64,000 nucleotides of DNA from Dyella sedimenti (GTDB lineage: Bacteria > Pseudomonadota > Gammaproteobacteria > Xanthomonadales > Rhodanobacteraceae). The stretch spans positions 682,001-746,000 of the forward strand of contig NZ_JAKWJO010000001.1 in assembly GCF_022760995.1 (NCBI RefSeq), written 5' to 3'. Below are positions 31,465 to 40,947 of the stretch, one piece after another (the first letter of the stretch is position 1; each line of letters begins with the position of its first letter). Position numbers and translations under genes: made by a program. Below the pieces are notes generated by a model. The model ran no database searches and had not been told where the DNA came from. It saw only the letters and a program-made list of their open reading frames with translations.

Positions 31465-32904
31465 ATGGATTCCCTGATCGCGCAGGCCGAACGCCGCCTG
31501 CTGGCGCCCGGCGGCCTGGCCGCCACCGACCTCGACCGCGTGTTCAACCAGCTGATGGGCCCGTCCATCGACGCCGCCGACCTGTATTTCCAGCATTCGC
31601 GCAGCGAGTCCTGGGTGCTGGAAGAGGGCATCGTCAAGGACGGCAGCCACTCCATCGAGCAGGGCGTGGGCGTGCGTGCGATCAGCGGCGAGAAGACCGG
31701 CTTCGCCTATTCCGACGAGATCGTGCTGCCGCAACTGCTGGAGGCTTCCCGCGCGGCGCGCGCCATCGCCCAGGGCGGCCACGGCGCCGGCAAGCCGCTG
31801 GCGCTGAACGGGGCCCGCCAGCTGTACCCGGCCATCGATCCGGTGGAGAGCCTGCCCAATGCCGACAAGATCGCCCTGCTGCGCGAGGTGGATGCCTATG
31901 CGCGCTCGCGCGACCCGCGCGTGAAGCAGGTGATCGTCAGCCTGGCCGCCACCATGGACACCGTGCTGGTGGCCGCCTCCGACGGCACCCTGGCCGCCGA
32001 CGTGCGCCCGCTGGTGCGTCTCAACGTCACCGTGATCGCCGAGCAGGAGGGCCGCCGCGAGCAGGCCCATGCCGGCGGCGGCGGCCGCTACGGCTACCGC
32101 GAGCTGATCGACAACGGCCGCGCCATGGCCTTTGCCGACGAGGCCGTGCGCCAGGCGCTGGTCAACCTGGAGGCGGTGGACGCCCCGGCCGGCAGCATGC
32201 CGGTGGTGCTCGGCCCTGGCTGGCCCGGCGTGCTGCTGCACGAGGCGATCGGCCACGGGCTGGAAGGCGACTTCAACCGCAAGGGCAGCTCCGCCTTCGC
32301 CGGCCGCATCGGCCAGCGCGTGGCCGCGCCGGGCGTCACCGTGGTGGACGACGGCACCCTGGCCGGCCGCCGCGGCTCGCTCAGCGTGGACGACGAGGGC
32401 ACGCCCACCGAGTGCACCACCCTGATCGAGGACGGCATCCTCACCGGCTACATGCAGGACAAGCTCAACGCGCGCCTGATGGGCATGGCGCCTACCGGCA
32501 ACGGCCGCCGCGAGTCCTTCGCCCAGCTGCCGATGCCGCGCATGACCAACACCTACATGCTGGCCGGCCAGCACGACCCGCAGGAAATCATCCGCTCGGT
32601 CAAGAAGGGCCTGTACGCGGTGAACTTCGGCGGCGGCCAGGTGGACATCACCAATGGCAAGTTCGTGTTCTCCGCCAGCGAGGCCTACCTGATCGAGGAC
32701 GGCAAGGTCACCCGCCCGGTCAAGGGGGCCACCCTGATTGGCGCCGGTCCCGAGGTGCTCACCCGCGTCTCCATGATCGGCAACGACCTGGCCCTGGACG
32801 AGGGCGTGGGCGTGTGCGGCAAGGACGGCCAGAGCGTGCCAGTCGGCGTGGGCCAGCCCACGCTCAAGGTCGATGCGATGACGGTGGGCGGCACCGCGTC
32901 CTAG
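31465..32904 (+). CDS. tldD: Metalloprotease TldD
   Basis: Subunit of the TldD/TldE zinc protease known from microcin B17 maturation and CcdA turnover. The 479-residue product has the metal-binding [11 protein letters not shown] motif (HExxxH, near residue 258) and the conserved [13 protein letters not shown] and [12 protein letters not shown] regions. Its partner gene pmbA (tldE) lies at 35642, on the same strand and under 3 kb away, unlike the distant placement in E. coli. Confidence 0.96.
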   Translation: MDSLIAQAERRLLAPGGLAATDLDRVFNQLMGPSIDAADLYFQHSRSESWVLEEGIVKDGSHSIEQGVGVRAISGEKTGFAYSDEIVLPQLLEASRAARAIAQGGHGAGKPLALNGARQLYPAIDPVESLPNADKIALLREVDAYARSRDPRVKQVIVSLAATMDTVLVAASDGTLAADVRPLVRLNVTVIAEQEGRREQAHAGGGGRYGYRELIDNGRAMAFADEAVRQALVNLEAVDAPAGSMPVVLGPGWPGVLLHEAIGHGLEGDFNRKGSSAFAGRIGQRVAAPGVTVVDDGTLAGRRGSLSVDDEGTPTECTTLIEDGILTGYMQDKLNARLMGMAPTGNGRRESFAQLPMPRMTNTYMLAGQHDPQEIIRSVKKGLYAVNFGGGQVDITNGKFVFSASEAYLIEDGKVTRPVKGATLIGAGPEVLTRVSMIGNDLALDEGVGVCGKDGQSVPVGVGQPTLKVDAMTVGGTAS

Positions 32905-33082
32905 TACGATCCCCGCCGGGAAGAAGACCGGGACGAGGGGCGGCGCCGTTCCTGCATATCGATAGAACGAAAACTCATTTCGCTTCGGCCGCGTGTGCGC
33001 CGAGAGTGTCCGCTGCGGCTTTCCCGTTGGCCGCCCGGACGTCTGGACGTCCGGTTCCATCCGTGTCGACGAGGGGCGAACG

Positions 33083-34498
33083 ATGAGCGAAGCCACGCGT
33101 ATCCTGCCGGGCCAGGCGCGGACGCCGGACGTTGCCGTCCGGGCGCCCCGCGCCGGCCTTTTCTCCAACGAGGACTGGTGGTCGGTGTGGATCGGCCTGC
33201 TGGTGATCGTGGTAGCCTGGGCCTTGTTCGCCAACGGCGGCAGCCTGAAGTGGCTGGCAGTGGCGCCGGCCAAGTGGAAGACGCTGGCCGAGGCATGGCA
33301 GGGCATCGCGGCCCACGGGGCGAACTACCTCGCCCTGTTCGCGGCCTTCGCCCTGCTGTTCGGCACGGCGCTGGCGCTGCTGGGGCATTCGCTGTCGCGC
33401 TTCCTGCCCAGCTTCCTGGTGCTGTTCGCGGCCTCGCTGCTGATCTTCACCGCCTCGGCCTGGACCGAGGCCTCGCGCTACAACCTGGAATCGCCGCTGA
33501 TCGCCCTGGCGCTGGGCCTGGTGGTGTCCAATGTGTTCACCCTGCCCGCATGGTTCCAGTCGGGACTACGCGTGGAGTTCTACATCAAGGTCGGCATCGT
33601 GCTGCTGGGCGCCACCTTGCCGCTGACCTTGCTGGTGTGGGCCGGCCCGGTGGCGGTGGGGCAGGCGACCATCGTCTCGCTCAGTACCTTCGGGGTGATT
33701 TTCCTCGCCGGCAAGGCGCTGGGCCTGGACAAGCGCTTCGCCGCGGTGCTGGGCGTGGGCGGCGCGGTATGCGGCGTGTCCGCCGCGATCGCCACCGGTG
33801 GCGCGGTGCGCGCCAAGCGCGAGCAGACCTCGATGGCGATCACCCTGGTGGTGCTGTGGGCCATCGTGATGATCTTCGTGCTGCCGTTCGCCTCGCGCGC
33901 GCTGGGCCTGTCCACGGCCGTGGCCGGCGCGTGGATCGGCACCTCGGAGTTCGCCGACGCGGCCGGTGTGGCGGCCGCGCAGGCCTATGGCGATGCCGCG
34001 CGCAACGCGGGCGGTGCGATCGCCGGCGCGCCGGATGCCGCCGTGCAGGCCTTCACCCTGATGAAGGTGGTGGGCCGCGATATCTGGATCGGCATCTGGG
34101 CCTTCGTGCTGGCATGGGTGGCTACCACGCGCTGGAACGAGGAAGGCGGCGTGCAGGCCAAGGCCGACGTGCGCGAGATCTGGGCGCGCTTCCCGAAGTT
34201 CGTGATCGGCTTCGTGCTGGCCTCGGCGCTGGTGACCTGGATCGCCAGCCACTATTCGCTGGCCGACTACCGCAAGATCGTCACGCCCGACCTGGTGGCG
34301 CCGATCAGCACGCTGCGTACCTGGGCCTTCACCTTCTGCTTCCTCAGCATTGGCCTGACCACGCGGCTGCGCTCGCTCACCGCCACCGGCTGGCGTCCCC
34401 TGTTGGCCTTCAGCATCGGCGTGGCGGTCAACATCGTGATCGGCTACGTGCTGTCGGTGCACGTGTTCGCCGACTACTGGAACGGATTGGGCGGATGA
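33083..34498 (+). CDS. YeiH/UPF0324 family transporter (putative sulfate exporter)
   Basis: Integral membrane protein of 471 residues with about ten to twelve predicted helices. The motifs GIVLLGATLPLTLLVW, GVGGAVCGVSAAIATGGAV and IGTSEFADAAGVAAAQAYG mark the family annotated as putative sulfate exporters; the substrate is not established. The ATG at 33083 with GAGGGG upstream is chosen over one 30 codons earlier in the spacer. The stop overlaps the start of a small Cys-rich gene. Confidence 0.85.
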   Translation: MSEATRILPGQARTPDVAVRAPRAGLFSNEDWWSVWIGLLVIVVAWALFANGGSLKWLAVAPAKWKTLAEAWQGIAAHGANYLALFAAFALLFGTALALLGHSLSRFLPSFLVLFAASLLIFTASAWTEASRYNLESPLIALALGLVVSNVFTLPAWFQSGLRVEFYIKVGIVLLGATLPLTLLVWAGPVAVGQATIVSLSTFGVIFLAGKALGLDKRFAAVLGVGGAVCGVSAAIATGGAVRAKREQTSMAITLVVLWAIVMIFVLPFASRALGLSTAVAGAWIGTSEFADAAGVAAAQAYGDAARNAGGAIAGAPDAAVQAFTLMKVVGRDIWIGIWAFVLAWVATTRWNEEGGVQAKADVREIWARFPKFVIGFVLASALVTWIASHYSLADYRKIVTPDLVAPISTLRTWAFTFCFLSIGLTTRLRSLTATGWRPLLAFSIGVAVNIVIGYVLSVHVFADYWNGLGG

Positions 34499-34707
34499 AC
34501 GCGGCCGCCGAGCGCCGCGCGGCATGCTGCGCGCGTTGCCGCTTCCGCCGCGACGATCCGGACGAACTGGAGCGGCGCGTGCCGGGCCTGGCGTCGTTCG
34601 GCTCGGCCTACGGCGCCAGCATCGGGGCGAGCGCGCTGTGTGAGGCGCACGATGCGTGGGTGTCGCCGGGGGACAGCTGTTCGCGCTTCCGGGCGATGGC
34701 GGATTGA
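34495..34707 (+). CDS. Small cysteine-rich protein coupled to the YeiH-family gene
   Basis: A 70-residue product that starts at the ATGA overlap with the transporter. It has Cys in CCARCRFRRDDPDE near the start and CEAHDAWV and SCSRF near the end. The arrangement CxxC ... C-x2-H ... C could bind a metal or form disulfides. Tight coupling suggests a partner or regulator of the transporter, but no family is recognised and no signal peptide is seen. Confidence 0.6.
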   Translation: MNAAAERRAACCARCRFRRDDPDELERRVPGLASFGSAYGASIGASALCEAHDAWVSPGDSCSRFRAMAD

Positions 34708-34730
34708 GGGTTAGGGGAGTCGCGCCTCAG
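34702..34730. repeat. G-rich repeat between convergent genes
   Basis: GATTGAGGGTTAGGGGAGTC fills the 19-base gap between the Cys-rich ORF and yjgA and holds or abuts both stop codons. It matches the G-rich family at 42893 and 43010. Confidence 0.5.
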
Positions 34731-35275
34731 CCTTCCCCAGTCTCCACCGCGTCCTCGTCCTCGCCCAGCTGCTTGAGAAGCTGGAAAATCTCGCGATACG
34801 CCCGCGGCGGCTTGTTGCCGTCCTTTTCGACTTTGGCCTGGCGCACCAGCGAGCGCAGGTGCTGGCGGTCGATGGAGGGGTATTGCTCGACCAGCTCGCC
34901 GATGGCGGCATCGGCATCGGCCAGCAGGCGCTCGCGCGTCGCCTCGAGGCGATGCATGGCCGCGGTTTCCTGGCGTTGGCGTTCGCGGTTCTCGCCGAGC
35001 GCGGCACGTACGCCATCGAACACGGCCGCCTCGTGGCGGCGCATCACCTTCGCCAGGAAGGCCAGCTGCCGCTTGCGCGCGATATGCGCGGTAATGCGGC
35101 GCGTCTGCGCGATTTCGCGTTGCACGTCCTCGGGCAGGTCCAGCTTGGCCAGCTTGCTCGGCGGCAGCTCGACCAACTGGTTGGCCAGCGCCAACACGGC
35201 CAGCGCGTCGCGGCGCTGCTGGGTGCGCGTGGGGCCGTAGTCGTGGTCGGGCTCGTGGGTGTAGGTACGGTTCAC
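34727..35275 (-). CDS. yjgA: Ribosome biogenesis factor DarP (YjgA, DUF615)
   Basis: Assists late assembly of the 50S subunit in E. coli. The 182-residue, highly charged helical product has RTQQRRDALAVLALANQLV and RHLRSLVRQAKVEK-type motifs and family length. The start is GTG (VNRTYTHEPDHD); upstream in-frame ATGs are in the DUF1653 gene. The divergent yjgA-pmbA arrangement matches E. coli. Confidence 0.9.
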   Translation of the reverse strand: MNRTYTHEPDHDYGPTRTQQRRDALAVLALANQLVELPPSKLAKLDLPEDVQREIAQTRRITAHIARKRQLAFLAKVMRRHEAAVFDGVRAALGENRERQRQETAAMHRLEATRERLLADADAAIGELVEQYPSIDRQHLRSLVRQAKVEKDGNKPPRAYREIFQLLKQLGEDEDAVETGEG

Positions 35276-35288
35276 GGAAGGCTTCCGG

Positions 35289-35531
35289 TCAGGGCGCGGC
35301 GTGGTCGAACGGCGCGGGTTCGGCCCGCTCCAGGGCGAAACGGGGGATCGGCTCGCCGTCCAGTTCCACGGTCTCGCAGAACATCGCGGCGGGGCGCACC
35401 CACAGTCCATGGTCGCCATAGAGCGCCTGGTACACCACTACTTCCTCCATCGTCTCGCTGTGCCGGGCGGTGCCCAGGACGCGGTAGCGCTGGCCTTTGT
35501 AGTGGCGGTAGATGCCGGCTGTCGGCGACAT
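35289..35531 (-). CDS. DUF1653 domain protein
   Basis: An 80-residue protein with GIYRHYKGQRYRVLGTARHS, VVYQALYG and LWVRPAAMF, the whole DUF1653 signature. Function unknown. It sits between divergent yjgA and pmbA and ends 13 bases before yjgA on the same strand. Confidence 0.88.
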   Translation of the reverse strand: MSPTAGIYRHYKGQRYRVLGTARHSETMEEVVVYQALYGDHGLWVRPAAMFCETVELDGEPIPRFALERAEPAPFDHAAP

Positions 35532-35641
35532 GGGCGGTCTCCGCGGGACGCTCTTTGCAAAACGGCCGCGCCACCCCCATGTCGGGAGGCTGCGCGGATA
35601 GGACCGCGTATTCTACCCGTCCCACCCTAGGAAGCCCACGC

Positions 35642-37009
35642 GTGACCGAACTTGCCCCCGACCAGGACCGCAGCCTGGAAGAACTCGACCGGCTGGCCCA
35701 GCTCGCCGAGGACGTGATCCGCCGCGCCCGCGCCGCCGGCGCCAGCCAGGCCGAGGTGGCCGCCAGCATCGACACCGGGTTGAACGTGAACGTGCGCCTG
35801 GGCGAGGTGGAGACGGTGGAACACACTCGCGACCGGGGCTTCGGGCTTACCGTGTACTTCGGGCAGCGCAAGGGCTCGGCCAGTACCGCCGACCTCAATC
35901 CGGACTCGATCCAGGCCACGCTGGAGCAGGCCTGCGCGATCGCCCGCTACACCGAGGAGGATCCGGCCGCCGGCCTGGCCGACGCCGCGCTGATGGCCAC
36001 GGCTTTCCCTGACCTGGACCTGTGGCATCCGTGGCGGATCGACACCGCGCAGGCCATCGCGCTGGGCCAGGAGATCGAGGACGCCGGCCGCAGCCATGCG
36101 GGCATCACCAATTCCGATGGTGCCAGCGTGCAGATGGGTGAAAGCCTGGCCGTGTACGCCAACTCGCACGGATTCGTCGGGCGCGAGCGCGGCACGCGGC
36201 ATTCGCTGTCGCTCTCGCTGATCGCCGGCGATGAGGAGGGCATGCAGCGCGACTACTGGTACGACAGCGTGCGCGCCGCGGGCGATTTCATCAGCGCCCG
36301 GGCCCTGGGCGACAAGGCGGCGCAGCGTACCCTGGCGCGCCTGGGCGCGCGTCGCCTGTCCACCCGCCAGTGCCCGGTGCTGTTCGCGCCGGAGGTGGCG
36401 CGCGGGCTGATCGGCCATCTGGTCGGCGCGGTGAGCGGCGGCTCGCTGTACCGGCGCGCCAGCTTCCTGCTCGACCATGCGGGCCGGCAGATCATGCCCT
36501 CGTGGCTGCATATCGTGGAGCGGCCTTTCCTGCGCCGCGGCCATGGCTCGGGCGCCTTCGATGCCGAGGGCGTCGCCAGCCGCGACAGCGCCCTGGTGGA
36601 GAACGGCGTGCTGGCGCGCTACGTGCTGGGCAGCTACTCGGCGCGCAAGCTGGGCCTGGCCTCCACCGGCAATGCGGGCGGCATTCACAACCTGATCGTC
36701 GAGCAGAGCCATGGCGAGCAGGCGCCGGACGACTTCGAGGGCATGCTCCGGCGCATGGGCACCGGCCTGCTGGTGACCGAGGTGATGGGGCAGGGCGTAT
36801 CCACCGTGACCGGCGACTATTCGCGCGGCGCGGCCGGTTTCTGGGTGGAGAACGGCGTGATCGCCTACCCCGTGGAGGAGATCACCATCGCTGCCAACCT
36901 GCGCGACATGTACGCCAACATCGTGGCGGTGGGATCGGACGTCGATCCCCGCTCGCAGATCCTCACCGGCTCGATCCTGCTCGAACGGATGACCATCGCC
37001 GGCGAGTAG
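35642..37009 (+). CDS. pmbA: Metalloprotease PmbA (TldE)
   Basis: Partner of TldD in the heterodimeric protease. The 455-residue product starts at GTG with AGGAAG upstream. It has GLNVNVRLGEVETVEHTRDRG near the start and TGNAGGIHNLIVE, TEVMGQGVSTVTGDYSRGAAG and EITIAANLRDMY. As in other TldE proteins, no HExxH metal site is seen, so the catalytic metal is in TldD. Confidence 0.95.
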   Translation: MTELAPDQDRSLEELDRLAQLAEDVIRRARAAGASQAEVAASIDTGLNVNVRLGEVETVEHTRDRGFGLTVYFGQRKGSASTADLNPDSIQATLEQACAIARYTEEDPAAGLADAALMATAFPDLDLWHPWRIDTAQAIALGQEIEDAGRSHAGITNSDGASVQMGESLAVYANSHGFVGRERGTRHSLSLSLIAGDEEGMQRDYWYDSVRAAGDFISARALGDKAAQRTLARLGARRLSTRQCPVLFAPEVARGLIGHLVGAVSGGSLYRRASFLLDHAGRQIMPSWLHIVERPFLRRGHGSGAFDAEGVASRDSALVENGVLARYVLGSYSARKLGLASTGNAGGIHNLIVEQSHGEQAPDDFEGMLRRMGTGLLVTEVMGQGVSTVTGDYSRGAAGFWVENGVIAYPVEEITIAANLRDMYANIVAVGSDVDPRSQILTGSILLERMTIAGE

Positions 37010-37096
37010 GCCGGCCACCGCCGGCAACGGGCACTTTGCTAGGATCGGGGCGCCGGCCGGGTGCCGGCCATGAACAGGCTCTTAGGAGATGTGCGC

Positions 37097-37522
37097 ATGA
37101 GCGTTCCCCCCGAGTCCGTCGTACCGCCGCCGTCGGAGACTTCCGACACCCCTTCGTCCGAGGAAAAGCACTGGGCCGTGGTGGCCCACCTGTCCGCCCT
37201 GATCGGCGTGGTCATCACCGGTGCCTGGTTCGGCTGGGGCTGTTTCCTGGGGCCGCTGGTCGTATGGCTGGTGAAGAAGGAGACCATGCCCTTCGTCGAC
37301 GACCAGGCCAAGGAGGCGCTGAACTTCAATATCACCGTGGCCATCGTGATGGTGGCGCTCAAGGTGCTGGTGCTGATCACGCTGGGCCTGGGCAAGCTGG
37401 TCGCCTGGCCGGTGGGCGTGGTGGTGTGGCTGGGCTGGCTGGTATGCACGGTGCTCGCCGCGATCCGCGCCAGCGAGGGTGTGCGCTACCGCTATCCGTA
37501 CACCTTGCGCCTGATCGGCTAG
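37097..37522 (+). CDS. DUF4870 membrane protein
   Basis: A 141-residue protein with EEKHWAVVAHLSALIG and DDQAKEALNFNITV, the DUF4870 signature, and three hydrophobic segments. Start at the ATG with AGGAG eight bases upstream. Role unknown; often annotated as a Tic20-like membrane protein. Confidence 0.85.
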   Translation: MSVPPESVVPPPSETSDTPSSEEKHWAVVAHLSALIGVVITGAWFGWGCFLGPLVVWLVKKETMPFVDDQAKEALNFNITVAIVMVALKVLVLITLGLGKLVAWPVGVVVWLGWLVCTVLAAIRASEGVRYRYPYTLRLIG

Positions 37523-37546
37523 GTTCGTGGCGGGGCCGGCCCTGCT

Positions 37547-38302
37547 TCAGTGCAGGCCGACGTAGGTCCGCTTGAAGCTCACCGGCTGCTGCAGCGTCGG
37601 CACCTTCCAGGCGCCGGTGACGACCAGTTGCCGGCCATCGGGCGACAGGACCCAGCTCTGGTCCAACTGGGTGCCGTCGGCATATTGGATCGATACCGAC
37701 AGGCGGCCGTTTTCGGCATGGCCGCGCACCATCGCATTGCCGTTGAGCGTCTGGCGGGGCTGGCCGTCCAGCTTGCCGGTGAGCTGGTCGCCATTGTCCA
37801 GGCGCACCTGGAAGGTCTTGGCATCCTGCTGCACCAGCAGCACCGAGTCCGCCTTGAGCAGCGGCGGCATCGGGTAGGTGGCGGTGGCGATCGGGTCCTT
37901 GTCGGTGCCGGCGGGCTTGCTGCCGGCATTGCCGCCACCGTGCCGGCCATGGCCGCCGCCCATGCCGCCACCACCGCCCATGCCACCGCCCATGCCACCG
38001 CCGTGGCCCATGCCGCTGCCGCCACGGTGGCCGCCACCGCCATGGCTGGCGGGCGGCGTGGCGCTGGAGGATGAGGCTGCAGGCGCCGCCTGCTGCGCGC
38101 TGGCCTGCTGCTCGGCGCGCGCCTCGTTGCGCATGGCGGTGGTGAGCGTGTCGGCGGTGTCGCTGTTGTGGTCGTCCAGGCGCCAGGCACCGCTAAGGTC
38201 GGGCACCTGCGGCGTGGCGGCATGGGCCGCGGCGGCGAGCAGGGCGCAGAGCGCGGGCAGCAGGGGGCCGGTCGGACGGAGCAGCGGGCGGAAACGGGGC
38301 AT
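37547..38302 (-). CDS. Secreted protein with Gly/Met/His-rich tract
   Basis: Unrecognised 250-residue protein with a signal peptide (LLPALCALLAAAAHAA). Residues about 85-128 form a low-complexity tract dominated by Gly with regularly spaced Met and His (GMGHGGGMGGGMGGGGGMGG). A C-terminal region of about 110 residues (LLKADSVLLVQQDAKTFQVR, YADGTQLDQSWVLSPDGRQL) looks like a beta-rich lipocalin-size domain. The tract could bind copper or another metal, or act as a linker. An ATG eleven codons upstream is an alternative start. Confidence 0.7.
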   Translation of the reverse strand: MPRFRPLLRPTGPLLPALCALLAAAAHAATPQVPDLSGAWRLDDHNSDTADTLTTAMRNEARAEQQASAQQAAPAASSSSATPPASHGGGGHRGGSGMGHGGGMGGGMGGGGGMGGGHGRHGGGNAGSKPAGTDKDPIATATYPMPPLLKADSVLLVQQDAKTFQVRLDNGDQLTGKLDGQPRQTLNGNAMVRGHAENGRLSVSIQYADGTQLDQSWVLSPDGRQLVVTGAWKVPTLQQPVSFKRTYVGLH

Positions 38303-38363
38303 GGCGGACGGCGGTGGCGGACGATCCGCCCTCAAACGTTCCGTAGCGATCCCCAGTTGACAC

Positions 38364-39287
38364 TCATCGCAGGCGGGCCGCCGCGTAGCGGGCCAGTTCT
38401 TCCAGCAGGATGCCCTGCTTGCCGAAGGGCGCGATGGCCGCCAGTGCGTCGGCGGTCAGGCGGGCCAGGTGCTCGCGGGAAGCCTCCATGCCGAGGATGG
38501 AGGGGAAGGTGGGCTTGTCGGATGCGGCGTCCTTGCCGGCGGTCTTGCCGATCACGTGGGACTCGCCTTCCACGTCGAGGATGTCGTCGCGCACCTGGAA
38601 GGCCAGGCCCACCGCGTGGGCGTAGCGGTCCAGTGCCTCCAGCGCATCGTCGGACGCGCCGGCCGCCAGGCCGCCCAGGCGCACGGCGGCGCGGATCAGC
38701 GCGCCGGTCTTGCAGGCGTGCATGTGCTCCAGCTCGGCCAGGCCCAGCTTGTGCCCGACCGCGATCAGGTCCAGCGCCTGCCCGCCGGCCATGCCCTCGG
38801 CGCCGCAGGCGCGGCCGAGCACGCGCAGCATCTCCACGCAGCGGGCCGGGGACACGCCCAGCTCCACGTCGTGCGCCAGCCATTCGAAGGCCAGCGCCTG
38901 CAGGGCGTCGCCGGCCAGGATCGCCATCGCCTCGCCGAACACGACGTGGCAGGTAGGACGGCCGCGGCGCATGTCGTCGTCGTCCATCGCGGGCAGGTCG
39001 TCGTGCACCAGCGAGTAGGCGTGGATCAGCTCCACCGCGCAGGCCGGGGCGTCCAGGCACGGGCCGGCCTCGCCCAGCGCATGGCCGGCGGCGTACACCA
39101 GCAGCGGGCGCAGGCGCTTGCCGCCGCCGAGCACGGCATAGCGCATCGCGCGGTGCAGTTCGACCGGGGCGGTGTCTTCCGGGGGCAGCGAGCGGGCCAG
39201 CGCCTCCTCGGCGCGGGCGATCAGCGACTTGAGATCGGCGCCGAGTTCAGAGCTCGGGTTCAAACGGTTCGGCAGTGTCTGGGGCAT
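38364..39287 (-). CDS. ispA: (2E,6E)-farnesyl diphosphate synthase
   Basis: Makes farnesyl diphosphate, the precursor for undecaprenyl diphosphate (uppS, in this window) and quinone side chains. The 307-residue product has the first Asp-rich motif in [17 protein letters not shown], the second in [12 protein letters not shown], and the [15 protein letters not shown] motif. The start [10 protein letters not shown] overlaps the end of xseB by about 41 bases; no better start is seen downstream. Confidence 0.93.
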   Translation of the reverse strand: MPQTLPNRLNPSSELGADLKSLIARAEEALARSLPPEDTAPVELHRAMRYAVLGGGKRLRPLLVYAAGHALGEAGPCLDAPACAVELIHAYSLVHDDLPAMDDDDMRRGRPTCHVVFGEAMAILAGDALQALAFEWLAHDVELGVSPARCVEMLRVLGRACGAEGMAGGQALDLIAVGHKLGLAELEHMHACKTGALIRAAVRLGGLAAGASDDALEALDRYAHAVGLAFQVRDDILDVEGESHVIGKTAGKDAASDKPTFPSILGMEASREHLARLTADALAAIAPFGKQGILLEELARYAAARLR

Positions 39288-39504
39288 CGGGGTCGAGCAG
39301 CAATCGCACGCGCAACTCGGCATTTTCCAACGCCTGCTGGCAGTGGCGATAGAGGCCGATGCCGCGCTCGAAGGAAGCGAGGGATTCGTCCAGGCTCAAT
39401 TCGCCGCCTTCCATGCGCGCGACCAACTGTTCAAGCTCGTCCAGCGAATGCTCGAAATCGGCGACGGGCGCGGGGTTGGCGGGGGCGGAAGCAGACTTGG
39501 CCAT
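39247..39504 (-). CDS. xseB: Exodeoxyribonuclease VII small subunit
   Basis: Small subunit of the single-strand-specific exonuclease; xseA is not in the window. The 85-residue product has [20 protein letters not shown] and [15 protein letters not shown], the complete family signature. Upstream of ispA as in many gammaproteobacteria; dxs does not follow. Confidence 0.93.
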   Translation of the reverse strand: MAKSASAPANPAPVADFEHSLDELEQLVARMEGGELSLDESLASFERGIGLYRHCQQALENAELRVRLLLDPDAPDTAEPFEPEL

Positions 39505-39570
39505 GGCCCGCAAAGCTAGCGCAGGGGGCGCTGGGAATCAATCCGCAGGCGGTCGTGGCGTGTGTGTCGT

Positions 39571-39644
39571 TGTGGGAGCGCGGCCCAGTGCGCGACTGCG
39601 GGACAGTGCCGCTACGCGAGTCGCGCACAGGGTGCGCTCCCACA
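39571..39644. repeat. REP-like palindrome, copy B
   Basis: Left arm 39571-39597 and right arm 39619-39644 (AGTCGCGCACAGGGTGCGCTCCCACA on the right) are near reverse complements. The right arm matches copy A almost exactly. It lies between tilS and xseB on the same strand. Confidence 0.8.
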
Positions 39645-39657
39645 GTGGAGGGAAGTT

Positions 39658-40947
39658 TCAGCGGCCCGGCTGCCAGTGGGGGCGGGTGTGGCCGAACAAG
39701 GCTGCGCCACGCGCGGTGAGCCAGCGATCACCCGCGCCGACCAGTTCCTCGCCCAGGTAGATGAGCGGGCAGGCGGGGCGGCGCCAGGGCGGCACGGCGC
39801 CTTGCTGGAACAGGTCGCGCAGCTCGCGGGTGTGCCGGTCGCCCGCCGGGCGAAGCCGTTCGCCGCCGTGGCGCAGGCGCACGGTGAGCACCTCGGCCAG
39901 TCGGCCTCCCGGTTCCAGGGCGAGCCGGCCGCCATCGGGCAGGACCAATGGCTCGCCTTGCCAGCGTGCCGTCCAGGCCAGATCGATCGCCGGCCCGGGC
40001 GGCAGCGCCCAGAGTCGGCCCTTCCATACATGCAGTTCGGCGCCAGGCCAGCGGATGCATGGCAACTGGCCGTCGCCGGCGACGCACTGGCGCTCGATCT
40101 GGGCACGCTGCGCGGTGGTGGGGGCGGGCAGGCCGCGCGCATGCAGCCATTCGTCCAGCAGCGGCTGGCGCAGCGCCGGCGCCAGGGCCAGCCAGCCGGC
40201 GGCATCCAGGCTGCCGGTCGCGGGGTCCTCCAGTTGCGCCAGCGCGGTGCGCCATTGGCTCGCCAGCGCCTGCGCCGCGGCACGGCTGAGGCTGGCGCTG
40301 TGCACGATGGACGTCACCGCCTGCGGCCAATGCCGGGTGAGGCGCGGCAGGATCTCGTGGCGGAGGAAGTTGCGCGACAGCGCGCTGTCGGCGTTGGAGG
40401 GATCGTCGATGCACGGCAGCTGATGCGCATGGACGTAATCGCGCAGCACCGCGCGGGGCAGGTCGAGCAGCGGCCGCCACAGCATGCCCTGGCCCAGCGG
40501 CCGCCTCGCGCGCATGCCGCCCAGGCCCTCGGGGCCGGCGCCGCGCAGCAGCTTCAGCAGCACCGTCTCGGCCTGGTCGTCGCGGTGATGGCCCAGCAGC
40601 AGCCATTCACCCGGGTGCAGCGCGCCGGCGAAGGCACGGTAGCGGGCGGCGCGGGCGGCGGCTTCCAGGCCGTAGCCGCGCGCGTGGTCCACGTCCACGC
40701 GCAGCACTTCGCAGGAAACACCCCACGCCAGGGCCTGTTCGCGGCAATGGGTCGCCCAGGCATGGCTGTCCGCGTGCAGGCCATGGTCGATGTGCAGCGC
40801 GCGCAGTCCGCGTTCGCGAGCTTCCGGCAACCGCGCCAGTACATGCAGCAGGGCGGTGGAATCCGGGCCGCCGCTGTAGGCGACGCACCATGCGCCAGGC
40901 ACTTGCTCGCGCAGGGTGCGCCGCAGGTGCTCCACCAGTTCATTCAC
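39658..40947 (-). CDS. tilS: tRNA(Ile)-lysidine synthetase
   Basis: Converts the wobble C of tRNA-Ile(CAU) to lysidine using ATP. The 429-residue product has the P-loop-like SGGPDSTALLHVLARL near residue 25, HIDHGLHADSHAW, LLGHHRDDQAETVLLKLLRG, and a C-terminal substrate-binding region. The start overlaps the NYN gene stop by eight bases. Confidence 0.94.
   Translation of the reverse strand: MNELVEHLRRTLREQVPGAWCVAYSGGPDSTALLHVLARLPEARERGLRALHIDHGLHADSHAWATHCREQALAWGVSCEVLRVDVDHARGYGLEAAARAARYRAFAGALHPGEWLLLGHHRDDQAETVLLKLLRGAGPEGLGGMRARRPLGQGMLWRPLLDLPRAVLRDYVHAHQLPCIDDPSNADSALSRNFLRHEILPRLTRHWPQAVTSIVHSASLSRAAAQALASQWRTALAQLEDPATGSLDAAGWLALAPALRQPLLDEWLHARGLPAPTTAQRAQIERQCVAGDGQLPCIRWPGAELHVWKGRLWALPPGPAIDLAWTARWQGEPLVLPDGGRLALEPGGRLAEVLTVRLRHGGERLRPAGDRHTRELRDLFQQGAVPPWRRPACPLIYLGEELVGAGDRWLTARGAALFGHTRPHWQPGR

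Noticed and set aside
37920..38050. Repetitive DNA suggestive of a CRISPR or tandem array
   Set aside because: It is the Gly/Met/His codon tract of one secreted protein; units are irregular and in frame, with no spacers.
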